A stretch of DNA of 64,000 nt from Virgisporangium aurantiacum (GCF_016863635.1 NZ_BOPG01000104.1:1-64000), one strand, 5' to 3'; shown: positions 34,553 to 44,550, counted from the first letter of the stretch. A program made the numbers and translations. The notes: generated by a model not told the origin, from the letters alone.

Positions 34553-37500
34553 GTGACGGCGACGGTGCGGCTGCTCGGCCCGGTCTCGGCCGAGGTCGAC
34601 GGGCGCCCGCTCGACCTGGGCCATGCCCGCCAGCGCGCGGTGCTGGCCGCCCTGCTGGTCGACGCGGGCGACCCGGTGCGCATCGACGACCTGATCGAAC
34701 GGGTCTGGGCGTTCCCGCCGCCGCAGCGCGTGCGGCCGGCGCTGCACAGCTACCTGTCCCGGCTGCGGCGGGTGCTCGACGGCGTGGTGCGCATCGATCT
34801 GGTGCGGGGCGGCGGCGGATACCGCGCCGTGATCGATCCGGAGTCGCTGGACCTGCACCGGTTCCGGCAGTTGCTCGGGCTGGCGCGCACCGCGTCGCCG
34901 GAACAGGCCGCGCACCACTACGAGCAGGCGCTGCGGCTGTGGCACGGTGAGCCGTTCGCCGGCCTCGACACGGCGTGGTTCGGGTCGCAGCGGGAACTGC
35001 TGTACCGGCAACGCGCCGCCGCCGAACTCGACCGCAACGACGCGGCGCTGGCGCTCGGCCGGCACGCCGAGGTGCTCGTCGAGGCGTCGACGGCGCTCGA
35101 CGCGAACCCGCTCGACGAACGGCTGGCGGCCCAGGTGATGACCGCGCTGTACCGCAGCGGCCGGCAGGCCGACGCCCTCGACGTCTACCAGCGCACCCGG
35201 CTGCGCCTGGCCGAACTGCAGGGCGCCGACCCGAGCCCCGCCCTGCAGCGCCGGTACCGGCAGATCCTCACCGCCGACGCGGCGCTCGCCACCCCGTCCG
35301 AAAGGCAGGTCCGCGTGCCCGGCGAGCCGCTGGTGGGGCGCGACGCGGAACTGGAGCTCCTGCGCGCGGCGCTGGCGGACGCGCGGGCCGGGCACGGACG
35401 GCTCGTGCTGGTCGCCGGCGAACCCGGTGTCGGAAAGAGCCGGTTGTTGACCGAGTTCGGCACCGAGGCGCGGGCCGGCGGGGCGCGGGTGCGGTGGGGC
35501 CGCGCGGCCGAGGAGGCCGGTGCGCCGAGCTACTGGCCGTGGGTCCAGGTCGTCCGCGCCGAGCCGAGTGGGCTCGCGGTGCTCCGGCAACTCGTGCCCG
35601 ATTCACCCGCACCGTCCACCACGCTCGGCGCCACCGCCACGCACGACCCGGCCGCGGCCCGGTTCCGGATGTTCGACGCGGCCACCACCTGGCTGCTCGG
35701 CCTGGCGACCGAGCGCCCCACCGTCGTGATGCTCGACGACGTGCACCGCGCCGACGTGCCGTCGCTGCTGTTGCTGCGGTTCGTGACGCGCGCGCTCGCG
35801 GACACCGGGCTGCTCGTGGTGGCCGCCTACCGCGACCCGCCGGCGCCCGCGCCGGACTTCGCCGGCATTCTCGCCGAACTGGTCCGCGAACCGGTCACCC
35901 GGAACGTCGACCTGCGCGGGCTCGGCCCGGACGGCGTCGCGCGGTTGCTCGACCGGCCACAGGATCCCGACCTGCCCGCGCGGATCCACGAACGCACCGG
36001 CGGCAACCCGTTCTTCGTCCGCGAACTGATCCAGCAGCTGCGCGGGCCGGGCAGCGACGACCCGCTCGGTGGGGTTCCGACCGGCGTGTCGGCCGTCGTC
36101 CGGAGCCGGGTCGCCGCGCTGGCGCCGCCCGCGGGTGACGTGCTCGCCGCCGCGTCGGTCCTCGGGCGCGACTTCGACGTCGCGATCCTCGCGCCGCTGT
36201 GCGACCGGTCCGGCGCCGACCTGCTGACGGTGCTGGCCGAACCGGTCACCGCCGGCCTGGTTCAGCCCGCCGCCGACCGGCCGGGCGCGTACCGGTTCGC
36301 GCACATCCTGGTCCGCGACGCCCTGTACACCGACCTGCCCGCCGCCCGCCGGGCGGCCCTGCACGGCCGGGCCGCCGACATCCTGCGGGCCGCGCGCGGT
36401 GCGGTCGCCGGCCCGCACCTGGCCGAGGTGGCGCACCACTACCTGCGCGCCGCGCCCGAGGTCGCGGCCGGCACCGGCGTCGACCTCGCGGTGCGGGCCG
36501 GCGAGTTCGCCGTGCGCGCGCTCGCGTTCGAGCACGGCGTGCACCTGTTCGAGGCGGCGCTGGGCCCACTCCTCGACGAGACCCGCCGGTGCCGGGTGCT
36601 GCTCCTACTCGGTGACGCGCAGATGAAGGCCGGTGCCACCGAGGCCGGCCGGGCCACGTTCGAACAGGCCGCCGACCTGGCCGACGCGCTCGACGAACCG
36701 ATCCTGCTCGCCCGCGCCGCACTCGGCTACGGAACCGCGGTGGAGTTCCTCCGCGGCAACCACGCGGTGGTGGAACGCCTCACCGGTCTGCTGCACCGGG
36801 CCATGCGCGCGATCCCGCCCGGCGACTCGGCCGTGCGGGTGCTCCTGCTCGGCCACCTCGCGCTGGCGCTGTACCTCGCACCGGCCGAGCGCCAGGCCGT
36901 CGCGCGGGTGACCCGGGACACGGTCAGCGCCGAGGCCGTCGCGATCGCGCGCCGGCTCGGCGACGACGGGGTGCTCGCCCGCGCGCTGTACGCCCGGTGC
37001 TTCGCGACCTGGGGACGCGACAACCTGCCCGAGCGGGCGGCGCTGACCGACGAGCTGCTGCGCCTCGCCGGCGACGGGGAACTGCTGCTCGCCGCCCGGC
37101 ACTGGCAGATCGTCAACGGGCTGGAGACCGGCGACGTCGACGCCGTCGACCGTCACCTGCAGGCCTACGTCCGCACCGCCGCCCCGCTGGGCCAACCGTT
37201 CTACGAGTACTGGACGTGCGTGCTCCGCGCCACGCGGGCGCTGATGCGGGCCCGGTTCGACGAGGCCGAGGCGCTGTGCCTGCGCGCGCTCGACCTGGGG
37301 CGGCAGCTGGGGTCCACCGACACGGGCTTCGCCAACGGCGCCGCCGCCCAGTTCCAGGCGGTCCGCTACGAGCAGGGACGCACGGCGGAGCTGGAACCGA
37401 TGGTGGCCGCGTTCGTCGAGCAGATCCCCGATCGCCTGGCCTGGCGGATGGCCCTGGCCCAGATCTACACCGCGATGAACCGGCTCGACGACGCCCGGCA

Positions 37501-37939
37501 CCACTTCGAGATCCTCGCCCGCAACGACTTCCGCGACGTCCCCGACGACCCGTTCTGGCTCACCGCGATCGCCGGGCTCGCCGACGTGTCGGCGATCCTG
37601 GGCGACGTCCCCCGCGCGCGGCTGCTGTACGACCTGCTCCAGCCGTACCGCGGCCGCTTCGTCGTCGTCAGCTTCGGCTTCGCGTGCTTCGCCGCCGTCG
37701 ACCACCACCTCGGCGTGCTCGCCCACACCGTCGGCTGGTGGGAGCGCGCCGACGCCCACCTGCGAGCCGCGTCCGACGCCCACCGCCGCACCGGCCTGCT
37801 GCCCGCCCTCGCCCGCACCGCCCGACAGCGCGCCGCCCTCGCCGCCGACCGCGGCACCGCCGACGCGGGCCCGCTGGCCGCCGAGGCGGAGAAACTGGCC
37901 GTCGAGGCCGGAATGTCCTGGTTGCACGGGGAGCCCTGA
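34553..37939 (+). CDS. SARP-type large transcriptional regulator (BTAD-ATPase-TPR)
   Basis: This 1128-residue AfsR/DnrI-like regulator has an OmpR-type winged helix (about 1-95) and bacterial transcriptional activation domain (about 95-240). An AAA/STAND ATPase follows with P-loop GEPGVGKS (about 290-297) and Walker B VVMLDDVHRAD, and then long TPR-like helical repeats (about 600-1128). Such proteins switch on secondary-metabolite clusters or link them to cell state. GTG 34553 is used, preceded by AGGACAG. No biosynthetic cluster lies in the window, so its targets are elsewhere. It is divergent from the region-2-only sigma homologue. Confidence 0.9.
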   Translation: MTATVRLLGPVSAEVDGRPLDLGHARQRAVLAALLVDAGDPVRIDDLIERVWAFPPPQRVRPALHSYLSRLRRVLDGVVRIDLVRGGGGYRAVIDPESLDLHRFRQLLGLARTASPEQAAHHYEQALRLWHGEPFAGLDTAWFGSQRELLYRQRAAAELDRNDAALALGRHAEVLVEASTALDANPLDERLAAQVMTALYRSGRQADALDVYQRTRLRLAELQGADPSPALQRRYRQILTADAALATPSERQVRVPGEPLVGRDAELELLRAALADARAGHGRLVLVAGEPGVGKSRLLTEFGTEARAGGARVRWGRAAEEAGAPSYWPWVQVVRAEPSGLAVLRQLVPDSPAPSTTLGATATHDPAAARFRMFDAATTWLLGLATERPTVVMLDDVHRADVPSLLLLRFVTRALADTGLLVVAAYRDPPAPAPDFAGILAELVREPVTRNVDLRGLGPDGVARLLDRPQDPDLPARIHERTGGNPFFVRELIQQLRGPGSDDPLGGVPTGVSAVVRSRVAALAPPAGDVLAAASVLGRDFDVAILAPLCDRSGADLLTVLAEPVTAGLVQPAADRPGAYRFAHILVRDALYTDLPAARRAALHGRAADILRAARGAVAGPHLAEVAHHYLRAAPEVAAGTGVDLAVRAGEFAVRALAFEHGVHLFEAALGPLLDETRRCRVLLLLGDAQMKAGATEAGRATFEQAADLADALDEPILLARAALGYGTAVEFLRGNHAVVERLTGLLHRAMRAIPPGDSAVRVLLLGHLALALYLAPAERQAVARVTRDTVSAEAVAIARRLGDDGVLARALYARCFATWGRDNLPERAALTDELLRLAGDGELLLAARHWQIVNGLETGDVDAVDRHLQAYVRTAAPLGQPFYEYWTCVLRATRALMRARFDEAEALCLRALDLGRQLGSTDTGFANGAAAQFQAVRYEQGRTAELEPMVAAFVEQIPDRLAWRMALAQIYTAMNRLDDARHHFEILARNDFRDVPDDPFWLTAIAGLADVSAILGDVPRARLLYDLLQPYRGRFVVVSFGFACFAAVDHHLGVLAHTVGWWERADAHLRAASDAHRRTGLLPALARTARQRAALAADRGTADAGPLAAEAEKLAVEAGMSWLHGEP

Positions 37940-38009
37940 CCGCCGAACTGCATCGGAGCTGCACCTCGGCGCTCCTCACATCGACCCGGCGGCGGCCGAC
38001 ACACAGCAT

Positions 38010-39449
38010 GTGACCCACCGCGGTGAAGATGGCACGGAGACGATGCTCGGGCGCGTCTCCCAGGTTGCGCAGACCAGGCGGGTGGTCTCGGCGGCGATCG
38101 TCGTGTTCGCCATCAGCATCGGAACGTCCCTGACCTCCTATGTCTGGGACTGGATGGACGCCTTCGCGAAGGGCGAGGAATTCGAGCCGGACGAGTGGTT
38201 CGCGATCGTCGGGGCCGTGTGGCTGCCGGTGGTGGTGGGCATGGTGGTGCGGCTGATGCTGCTGCAGCGGGCGCTCGCCGACTCGGCCCGGAGTGCGCTG
38301 GACGCGTTCCGGGACACCGTCCACAACACCAACGGATGGGTGTGGCGGGTCGACGCCACGGGTCTCATCACCTACTCCAGCCCCGGCGTGCGCGAACTGC
38401 TCGGTTACGAGCCCGAGGAGGTCGTCGGGCTCGTCGCCCTCGACCTGCTGGTGATGGACGAGGACCGCGCCACCGTGTCGCTCCGGCTCGAAGAGGGCCG
38501 CAACGGCGACGGCTGGCGCCACTGGCGCACCCGGGTCAGGCACCGCGACGGGTCGGTGCGGCACGTCGTCACCAACGCGATCCCGGTCCGCGACGGCGCG
38601 GGCCGGTTCGTGGCGTTCCGCGGCTGCACCTCCGACGTCACCAGCCAGGTGGTGGCCGCCGAGGCCGAGCAGTTGCGGCACGCGACCCAGTCCGCCGCCC
38701 GGGAGCGGATCGAGCGGGTGCTGTCCGACCCGTCGAGCCTGCACATGGCGTTCCAGCCGATCGTCGACCTCGGTGCCCACCGGGTCGTCGGCCTCGAGGC
38801 CCTGGCCCGGTTCACCCCGGCGCCGCACCGGCCGCCGAACCTGTGGTTCGACGAGGCCTGGCACGTCGGCCTCGGCCCGGACCTCGAACTGCACGCCGTC
38901 GCGCTCGCCTGTCGGAACCTCCCGCAGGTGCCGGCCGACGCGTACCTGTCGGTCAACCTCAGCCCCCGGACGATCGTCGACCCCCGGCTGATCGAGCTGA
39001 TCGCCGGTCTCGGCGCGGACGCCGCCCGGGTGGTCATCGAGGTGACCGAGCACGCGGTCGTCGACGACTACGACGCGATCGTCGAGGTGGTCGACCGGCT
39101 CGCGTGCAGCGGAGTGCGGCTCGCCGTCGACGACGCCGGTGCCGGCTACGCGTCGATGCAGCACATCCTGCGGCTGCGGCCGCACATCATCAAGCTCGAC
39201 CGCAGCATCGTCGCCAACGCGCACCGCGAGCCGGCCCGCCGGGCACTGCTCGGCGCGATGGGGACGTTCGCGAGTTCGCTCGGCGTGATGGCGGTGGCCG
39301 AGGGCGTCGAGAACGCCGACGAGCTCGCCACCCTCACCGACGCCGGAATCACCACGGCGCAGGGGTTCTACCTCGCCCGGCCGGCGGTCACGCCGGTCAC
39401 CGAACTGCCCTTCCTCCCCACCGCTGAACTGGTTGGCCGCGATGCGTGA
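38010..39449 (+). CDS. Membrane PAS-EAL protein (putative c-di-GMP phosphodiesterase)
   Basis: This protein of up to 479 residues has two membrane helices (about 24-47 and 60-85), a PAS domain (about 95-210; VWRVDATGLITYSSPG) and an EAL domain (about 225-470). EAL signatures are LEALARF, NLSPRT, VIEVTEHAV, DDAGAGYASM (canonical DDFGTGYSSL), IKLDRSIV and EGVE, so the metal ligands look conserved. The start is GTG 38010, or ATG 38043 with GGAG close by. It overlaps the next gene, a diguanylate cyclase, by eight bases, placing opposed activities on one transcript. Confidence 0.88.
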   Translation: MTHRGEDGTETMLGRVSQVAQTRRVVSAAIVVFAISIGTSLTSYVWDWMDAFAKGEEFEPDEWFAIVGAVWLPVVVGMVVRLMLLQRALADSARSALDAFRDTVHNTNGWVWRVDATGLITYSSPGVRELLGYEPEEVVGLVALDLLVMDEDRATVSLRLEEGRNGDGWRHWRTRVRHRDGSVRHVVTNAIPVRDGAGRFVAFRGCTSDVTSQVVAAEAEQLRHATQSAARERIERVLSDPSSLHMAFQPIVDLGAHRVVGLEALARFTPAPHRPPNLWFDEAWHVGLGPDLELHAVALACRNLPQVPADAYLSVNLSPRTIVDPRLIELIAGLGADAARVVIEVTEHAVVDDYDAIVEVVDRLACSGVRLAVDDAGAGYASMQHILRLRPHIIKLDRSIVANAHREPARRALLGAMGTFASSLGVMAVAEGVENADELATLTDAGITTAQGFYLARPAVTPVTELPFLPTAELVGRDA

Positions 39450-40962
39450 GACCCGACTGTTGCCCGATTCGCACGCGGTGCGCGCCTGCGGAGCGACGGT
39501 GGTCGCGGCCCTGCTGTGGTTCGGGGTGAACCTGATCGCCCCGGTCGGCCCCGCCTGGCTGCTGTGGACGCCCACGGCGATCAACGCCGTCATCGCGGTG
39601 ACGGTCTTCTGGCGGGCCGGCGCCACCGAGAGCCTGCCCGAGCCGACCCGCCGGTTCTGGCGCCAGATCACCCTGGCCGGCGGCCTCGTCGGTGCGGGCA
39701 GCATCACCCAGGCCGTCGACGTGATCGCCAACCCCGACGTCGTGGGGCCGCGGACCGGGCCGGCGATGCTGGCCGTCCACGGCGTCGCGGTCGTCGTCAT
39801 CATCTACAGCCTCTACCGGCTGCCGCTCGGCGTCCGGACGCCCGGCGACGGGCTGCGCATCGCCCTCGACGCCGCGATCGTGGTGGCGGCCGCCGGCGTG
39901 TTCATCTGGCACTTCTCGACCCGACCGGCGCTGGGATCGGACAACCGGACCACGCAGGTCGCGTCGCTGGCCGTCATCGTGCTGGCCCTCATCGCGATCC
40001 TCGGCGTCGCGAAACTGGTGCTGTCCAGCCACGCCTACGTCGACGCGTCGGCGCTGCGGCTGCTGGCGATCGCCATGTTCGCCGGATCGGCCTTCCCGAT
40101 GCTGTCGCCGGTGCTGGAGGCCCACTGGCCGTACCTGTTGCCCTCGCACATCGGAATGCCGCTGATCTTCCTGATGGCGGCGTGGGCGGGTGAACGGCAA
40201 CGGCTGGCCGGCGCCCGCCGCGACGTCGGGCCCGACGCGGGCGCCGTCGACGTGCGGCGCCGCTCGTTCAGCCTGCTGCCGTACGGGGCCGTCGCGGCGG
40301 CCGCGGGTCTCCTCGTCGCGTACACCTGGTCGGGCCATGACGACCGGTCCGAGACGCGGGTGATCGTCGCCGTCGCGGTCAGCCTGATGGCCCTGGTCAT
40401 CCTCCGGCAGGTCACCGTCCTGCGGGACAACAACCGACTGCTGACCCAGCTGGACCACAGCGCCACCCACGACGCGCTGACCGGGCTGCCGAACCGGGTC
40501 CTGTTCAACCGCCGGCTGGCGGCCGCGCTGGCCCGGCCCGGCGGCCACCGGGTCAGTGTCGCCCTGGTGGACCTCGACGACTTCAAGGAGGTCAACGACA
40601 CGCTGGGCCACGACGTCGGCGACCTGCTCCTGACCGCGGTCTCGGACCGCTTCCGCCGCTGCGTCGACGCGTCCGACACGGTCGCCCGCCTCGGCGGCGA
40701 CGAGTTCGTCGTCGTCATCAACAGCGCCGACCCGTTCGCCGCCGACCGCACCGCCCAACGCATGATCGACGCGCTGCGCGACCCGATCGTCGCCGGCGAC
40801 CACACCCTGGCCGTCCGGGCCAGCATCGGGATCGCCGACGGGCAGGTGGGCGACGACCCGGGAACGTTGCTGCGCTGCGCCGACATCGCCATGTACGCCG
40901 CCAAGAAGCTCCCCGGCACCGCCTACACCCGCTCCGACGTCGGGGTCCGCATCACGGCGTGA
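39442..40962 (+). CDS. Membrane diguanylate cyclase (GGDEF)
   Basis: This protein of about 506 residues has roughly eight to ten membrane helices in residues 15-335 and a GGDEF domain (about 345-500) with HDALTGLPNRVLF, VDLDDFKEVNDTLGH, the intact RLGGDEFVVV site and YAAKKLPG. The N-terminal membrane region resembles the MHYT/7TM-like sensors of actinobacterial cyclases but is not assigned. ATG 39442 overlaps the EAL gene stop. It probably synthesises c-di-GMP in balance with the EAL protein in response to a membrane signal. Confidence 0.9.
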   Translation: MRETRLLPDSHAVRACGATVVAALLWFGVNLIAPVGPAWLLWTPTAINAVIAVTVFWRAGATESLPEPTRRFWRQITLAGGLVGAGSITQAVDVIANPDVVGPRTGPAMLAVHGVAVVVIIYSLYRLPLGVRTPGDGLRIALDAAIVVAAAGVFIWHFSTRPALGSDNRTTQVASLAVIVLALIAILGVAKLVLSSHAYVDASALRLLAIAMFAGSAFPMLSPVLEAHWPYLLPSHIGMPLIFLMAAWAGERQRLAGARRDVGPDAGAVDVRRRSFSLLPYGAVAAAAGLLVAYTWSGHDDRSETRVIVAVAVSLMALVILRQVTVLRDNNRLLTQLDHSATHDALTGLPNRVLFNRRLAAALARPGGHRVSVALVDLDDFKEVNDTLGHDVGDLLLTAVSDRFRRCVDASDTVARLGGDEFVVVINSADPFAADRTAQRMIDALRDPIVAGDHTLAVRASIGIADGQVGDDPGTLLRCADIAMYAAKKLPGTAYTRSDVGVRITA

Positions 40963-40974
40963 CGCAGGATCGGC

Positions 40975-42489
40975 TCAGGACATCAGGGTGACCTTGATGT
41001 CGCGCTTGAGGACCTTGCCGACCTTCGACCGGGGCAGGTCCGGCCAGATCTCGATCTGCTTCGGCGTCTTCACGCCGCCGAGCCGGTCGTGGACGAACGC
41101 GCTGATCTCCGCTCGTGAGGCGAGGTGACCGGTGCGCAACTGCACCACGGCGGTGACCCGCTCGCCCCACTTGTCGTCGGGCAGCCCGACGACGGCGCAG
41201 TCCTGCACGGCGGGGTGCTGCATGATCGCCTGCTCGACCTCGGTCGAGTAGACGTTGAACCCGCCGGTGATCACCATGTCCTTCTCGCGGTCGACGATGT
41301 ACAGGTAGTTGTCCTCGTCCAGGTAACCGATGTCGCCGGTGTGGTGCCAGCCGTGCGCCGACGCCGCGGCGGTGGCCGCCGGGTCGCGGTGGTAGCCGCG
41401 CATCACCAGCGAGCCGCGCACCACGATCTCGCCGGTCTCGCGCCGGCGCTTCAGCTCGCCGTCGTGCCCCATGATCGCGACCGTGACCAGCGGCGCGGGC
41501 CGGCCGGCCGACGCCAGCCGCTCGGTGGCGATCGTGCCGTCGCCGCGGAAGTGGTCGCGCGGCGCCATCGTCGAGATCATCATCGGCGCCTCGGTCTGGC
41601 CGAACAGTTGCGCCATCACCGGACCGATCCGCCGCAGCGCCTCGTCGAGCCGGGCCGGCGCGATCGGGGCGGCGCCGTACCAGAAGCACTGCAGCGACGA
41701 CAGGTCCGTGTCGTCGAGGCATTCGTGCGCGAGCACCATGTAGATCAGCGTGGGCGGCAGGAACGTGTGCGTGACCTTGTGGGTCTGCAGGAGGTCCAGG
41801 AAGACCCCGATGCCGGGGCCGCGCATCACGACGATCTCGCCCCCGAGCGCCAGCACCGGGAAGCACAGCACGCCGGCGGCGTGCGTGAGCGGGGCGAGGG
41901 CGAGGTAGACCGGGCGGCCGTCGAACGGGTAGCTCATCAGCGTGATGGCCGTCATCGTCTCGAGGTTCGTCCCGGTCAGCTCGACGCCCTTGGGCCGGCC
42001 GGTGGTACCGCCCGTGCCGACGATCATCGCGAGGTCGTCGCGGGCGGGTTCGTCGACGTACTCCTCGCCGAGGGCGAGAAAGGCGTCCCATTCGGCCGGG
42101 TCGTCGAAGCGGACCAGCGTGGTCAGCGCCGGCAGGTCGTCACGGATGTCCTTGACCAGCGGCGCGAACCGGTCCTGGTAGATCAGTGCCTTGCAGCCGA
42201 ACAGGTCGAGCAGTTCCCGGTTCTCGGCCGCCTCGTTGCGCGGGTTGACCGGGCACCACACCGCACCGGCCAGGCTGATGCCGAACACGCATGTGAACGC
42301 CGTCGGGTCGTTCGCCGACAGGATCGCGACGCGGTCGCCGGGCCGTACCCCGCAGGCTTTCAGAGCGGACGCGATGCGCCCGGTGAGCTCCCGCACCTCC
42401 GCATAGGTCCGGCTCTCGCCGTCGGTGGTCAGGCAGGGCGCGTCGGGGTCGAGCGACGCGCCCTTGTCCAGGTAGTCGACAAGCCGCAC
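40975..42489 (-). CDS. Acyl-CoA synthetase / AMP-dependent ligase
   Basis: This 504-residue enzyme of the ANL superfamily activates a carboxylic acid as acyl-adenylate and CoA thioester. P-loop motif VGTGGTTGRPKG (about 157-168), core block YGAAPIAP, hinge region HTGDIGYLD and C-terminal catalytic Lys in KVGKVLKRDI are present. The GTG start lies five bases after the stop of the saccharopine-dehydrogenase-like gene and has GGGAG upstream. It is the last gene of a three-gene operon with an SDR, controlled by a TetR-type gene. Acid substrate unknown; fatty or aromatic/steroid acids are typical for such operons. Confidence 0.9.
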   Translation of the reverse strand: MRLVDYLDKGASLDPDAPCLTTDGESRTYAEVRELTGRIASALKACGVRPGDRVAILSANDPTAFTCVFGISLAGAVWCPVNPRNEAAENRELLDLFGCKALIYQDRFAPLVKDIRDDLPALTTLVRFDDPAEWDAFLALGEEYVDEPARDDLAMIVGTGGTTGRPKGVELTGTNLETMTAITLMSYPFDGRPVYLALAPLTHAAGVLCFPVLALGGEIVVMRGPGIGVFLDLLQTHKVTHTFLPPTLIYMVLAHECLDDTDLSSLQCFWYGAAPIAPARLDEALRRIGPVMAQLFGQTEAPMMISTMAPRDHFRGDGTIATERLASAGRPAPLVTVAIMGHDGELKRRRETGEIVVRGSLVMRGYHRDPAATAAASAHGWHHTGDIGYLDEDNYLYIVDREKDMVITGGFNVYSTEVEQAIMQHPAVQDCAVVGLPDDKWGERVTAVVQLRTGHLASRAEISAFVHDRLGGVKTPKQIEIWPDLPRSKVGKVLKRDIKVTLMS

Positions 42490-42494
42490 TGCTA

Positions 42495-43622
42495 TCAGCT
42501 CCCGATGGTGACGACCGGTTCGCGGACCAGCCCGAAGCTGCTCAGCACGCCGAGCAGTTCGCGGTGCCCGAAGGCCTGGCAGCCCGACGCGAAGCCGGGC
42601 CGGCGCGGTGGCCGCTGCAGCAGCGAGTACGCGGCGTACGCCTGCAGCAGACCGGTCTGCTTGTAGTTGGAATTTCCGTGGATGACGCAGTGCGCGCGGC
42701 CGAGCGGCCCGGACGCGTGCACCGAGTCCAGCGACTTGTTGATCCGCGGGTTCTCCCGCGGCGGCATCTGGTTCATCACCTGCGCGGCGGTGGCCGTCAG
42801 CGCGGCGTACTGCTCGTCGGGCGGCAGGTCCTTCGTCGCCTCGACGGCCTGCGCCACGATCTGCGGGACGCCCAGCATCAGCGGCCGGTTGAACACGCCG
42901 CCGAGCACCTTGACGTTGGCGACGCGTGGGTCGCGCTTGTACCAGACGGGATGCGAGGTGCCGCCCCACGGCAGGGCCAGCGCCAGCTCGTGCTGGCCGG
43001 GAATGACCAGCTGGTAGAGCCCGGCGTCCGGGTCCCAGGGGACGTACCGGTTCTGTTCGAGGTGGTAGGCGCCGGCGAGGGCCGCGTTGACGAGGATCGT
43101 GAGCGTCGACGCGATCGTCGGGCTGCCGCCCCAGAACACCGCGATGTCGAGGGTGTCCAGGCCCGGGGTCTCCAGGCAGAGTTCGGCCGCGATCTCGCCG
43201 GTGGTGTACATCTGGGCGACGCCGGGTGCCAGCAGCAGGCCGGCCTTGGCGAAGTCCCCGCCGTACTTCTCGTCGCAGGTGACCAGCCAGTCCTGCTCGC
43301 CGGTGGTGTCGAGGTAGTGCGTCCCGGTGGCCAGGCAGGCCTCGACCACGGCGGGGCCGAGCTTCGCGAACGGTCCGACCGTGTTGCAGACCACCTCCGC
43401 GCCGGCGAACAGGTTCTGCAGCGCCTCGGCGTCGTGCCCGACCTCGACGATCTCGTAGTCGGCGGTCTCGATGCCGGCAACGTTCGCCTCCATGGCGGCC
43501 TTCAACTTGGTGCCGTTGCGGCCGGCGGCGATGAACGGGACGTGGTACTCGCGCAGGTACTCGCAGATCAGCCGCCCGGTGTAACCGGAGGCGCCGTAGA
43601 CGACGACGGGCTTGTCGGCCAT
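42495..43622 (-). CDS. Saccharopine dehydrogenase-like NAD(P)-binding protein
   Basis: This 375-residue protein opens with a Rossmann motif VVVYGASGYTGRLICEYL, then AGRNGTKL and CNTVGPF, as in the saccharopine-dehydrogenase/trans-acting enoyl reductase family. The C-terminal half (FWGGSPTIAS, MPPRENPRINKSLD, GNSNYKQTG) is the DUF-type domain seen in actinobacterial members. It lies between an SDR and an acyl-CoA ligase with gaps of 2-5 bases, so it probably reduces or oxidises the same acyl-CoA or lipid intermediate. Exact reaction unknown. Confidence 0.8.
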   Translation of the reverse strand: MADKPVVVYGASGYTGRLICEYLREYHVPFIAAGRNGTKLKAAMEANVAGIETADYEIVEVGHDAEALQNLFAGAEVVCNTVGPFAKLGPAVVEACLATGTHYLDTTGEQDWLVTCDEKYGGDFAKAGLLLAPGVAQMYTTGEIAAELCLETPGLDTLDIAVFWGGSPTIASTLTILVNAALAGAYHLEQNRYVPWDPDAGLYQLVIPGQHELALALPWGGTSHPVWYKRDPRVANVKVLGGVFNRPLMLGVPQIVAQAVEATKDLPPDEQYAALTATAAQVMNQMPPRENPRINKSLDSVHASGPLGRAHCVIHGNSNYKQTGLLQAYAAYSLLQRPPRRPGFASGCQAFGHRELLGVLSSFGLVREPVVTIGS

Positions 43623-43624
43623 GA

Positions 43625-44407
43625 CTACATCCCCATCCCACCGTCGACCGGCAGGCCGACGCCGTTGATGAAGGCGGCCTCGTCGGAGGCGAGGAAGACC
43701 ACGGCCGACGCCATGTCGGCGACCTCACCCAGCCGTCCCGACGGCGTGAGCCCGATGACCGCGCCGACCGCCTCCTCCGGCGAGCCGAACAGGCCGAGCC
43801 GGGCGACGTCGTTGGCCAGCCCGGCGCCCATCGCGGTCGGTACCAGGCCGGGGTAGACGCAGTTGACGCGGACGCCGTAGCCGAGCTTGCCCGACTCCAT
43901 CGCGGCGACGCGGGTGAGCCGGTCGACCCCGGACTTGGTGGCCGAGTACACGCCGATGCCGGGGAACGCGATGGTCGCGGCGACCGAGGCCACGTTGATG
44001 ACCACGCCGCCGGTGCCCCGCGGGGGACGCATGGCCCGGAACGCGTGCTTGATTCCGAGGGCCGTGCCCAGCAGGTTCACCTCCATCTGCTTCCGGGCGG
44101 CGGCGGCGTCCAGGTCGACGAGCAGGCTCGTGATCTCGATGCCGGCGTTGTTGACGAGGATGTCCAGGCCGCCGAGCAGCTCGGTGGCCGTCGCGACGGC
44201 GCTTTCCCAGGCGGCGTCGTCGGTGACGTCGAGGTGCACGAACCCGTGCCCGTTACCGAGCGACTCGGCCACCTTGGGCCCGACGTCCTGCTGCAGGTCG
44301 GCGACGACGACCGTGGCGCCGGCCGCGGCCAGGGCCCGGGCCATGCCCTCCCCCAGCCCTTGGGCCGCGCCCGTGACAAGTGCCTTACGTCCGCTCAAAT
44401 CGATCAT
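43625..44407 (-). CDS. Short-chain dehydrogenase/reductase
   Basis: This 260-residue classical SDR has cofactor motif TGAAQGLGEG, NNAG, catalytic Ser in NVASVAA, YSATK (Tyr/Lys) and a C-terminal PVDGG ending. ATG 44407 (MIDLSGRKALVTG) is chosen over upstream in-frame starts because it gives the usual short N-terminus and has GGAG eight bases upstream. First gene of the operon transcribed away from the TetR regulator; the intergenic region holds two palindromes. Confidence 0.9.
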   Translation of the reverse strand: MIDLSGRKALVTGAAQGLGEGMARALAAAGATVVVADLQQDVGPKVAESLGNGHGFVHLDVTDDAAWESAVATATELLGGLDILVNNAGIEITSLLVDLDAAAARKQMEVNLLGTALGIKHAFRAMRPPRGTGGVVINVASVAATIAFPGIGVYSATKSGVDRLTRVAAMESGKLGYGVRVNCVYPGLVPTAMGAGLANDVARLGLFGSPEEAVGAVIGLTPSGRLGEVADMASAVVFLASDEAAFINGVGLPVDGGMGM

Positions 44408-44461
44408 GGGGAACTCCGGGATGTGCAGGCGGGTTGAGACCCCCATCACAGTCCCCCTAGT

Positions 44462-44477
44462 CTTGACGTGTGTCAAG
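44462..44477. promoter_or_regulatory. Palindrome CTTGAC-N4-GTCAAG
   Basis: Perfect 6-bp arms lie between the divergent SDR operon and the TetR gene. It contains the same TTGAC/GTCAA core as the larger site next to it, so both may be bound by the TetR protein. Confidence 0.6.
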
Positions 44478-44485
44478 AAAAATCT

Positions 44486-44519
44486 TGACAAGCGTCCAAT
44501 AAAATCTGGACACTTGTCA
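44486..44519. promoter_or_regulatory. Large operator-like palindrome TGACAAGnGTCCA-N8-TGGACnCTTGTCA
   Basis: Arms of 13 bases with one mismatch are separated by an AT-rich 8-base spacer. It lies 32 bases before the TetR GTG start and overlaps the only AT-rich sequence in the gap, which should contain both promoters. The size and position are typical for a TetR autorepressor site. Confidence 0.7.
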
Positions 44520-44550
44520 GGAACCCGTCCCGAACACCTAGGATGCGAGC

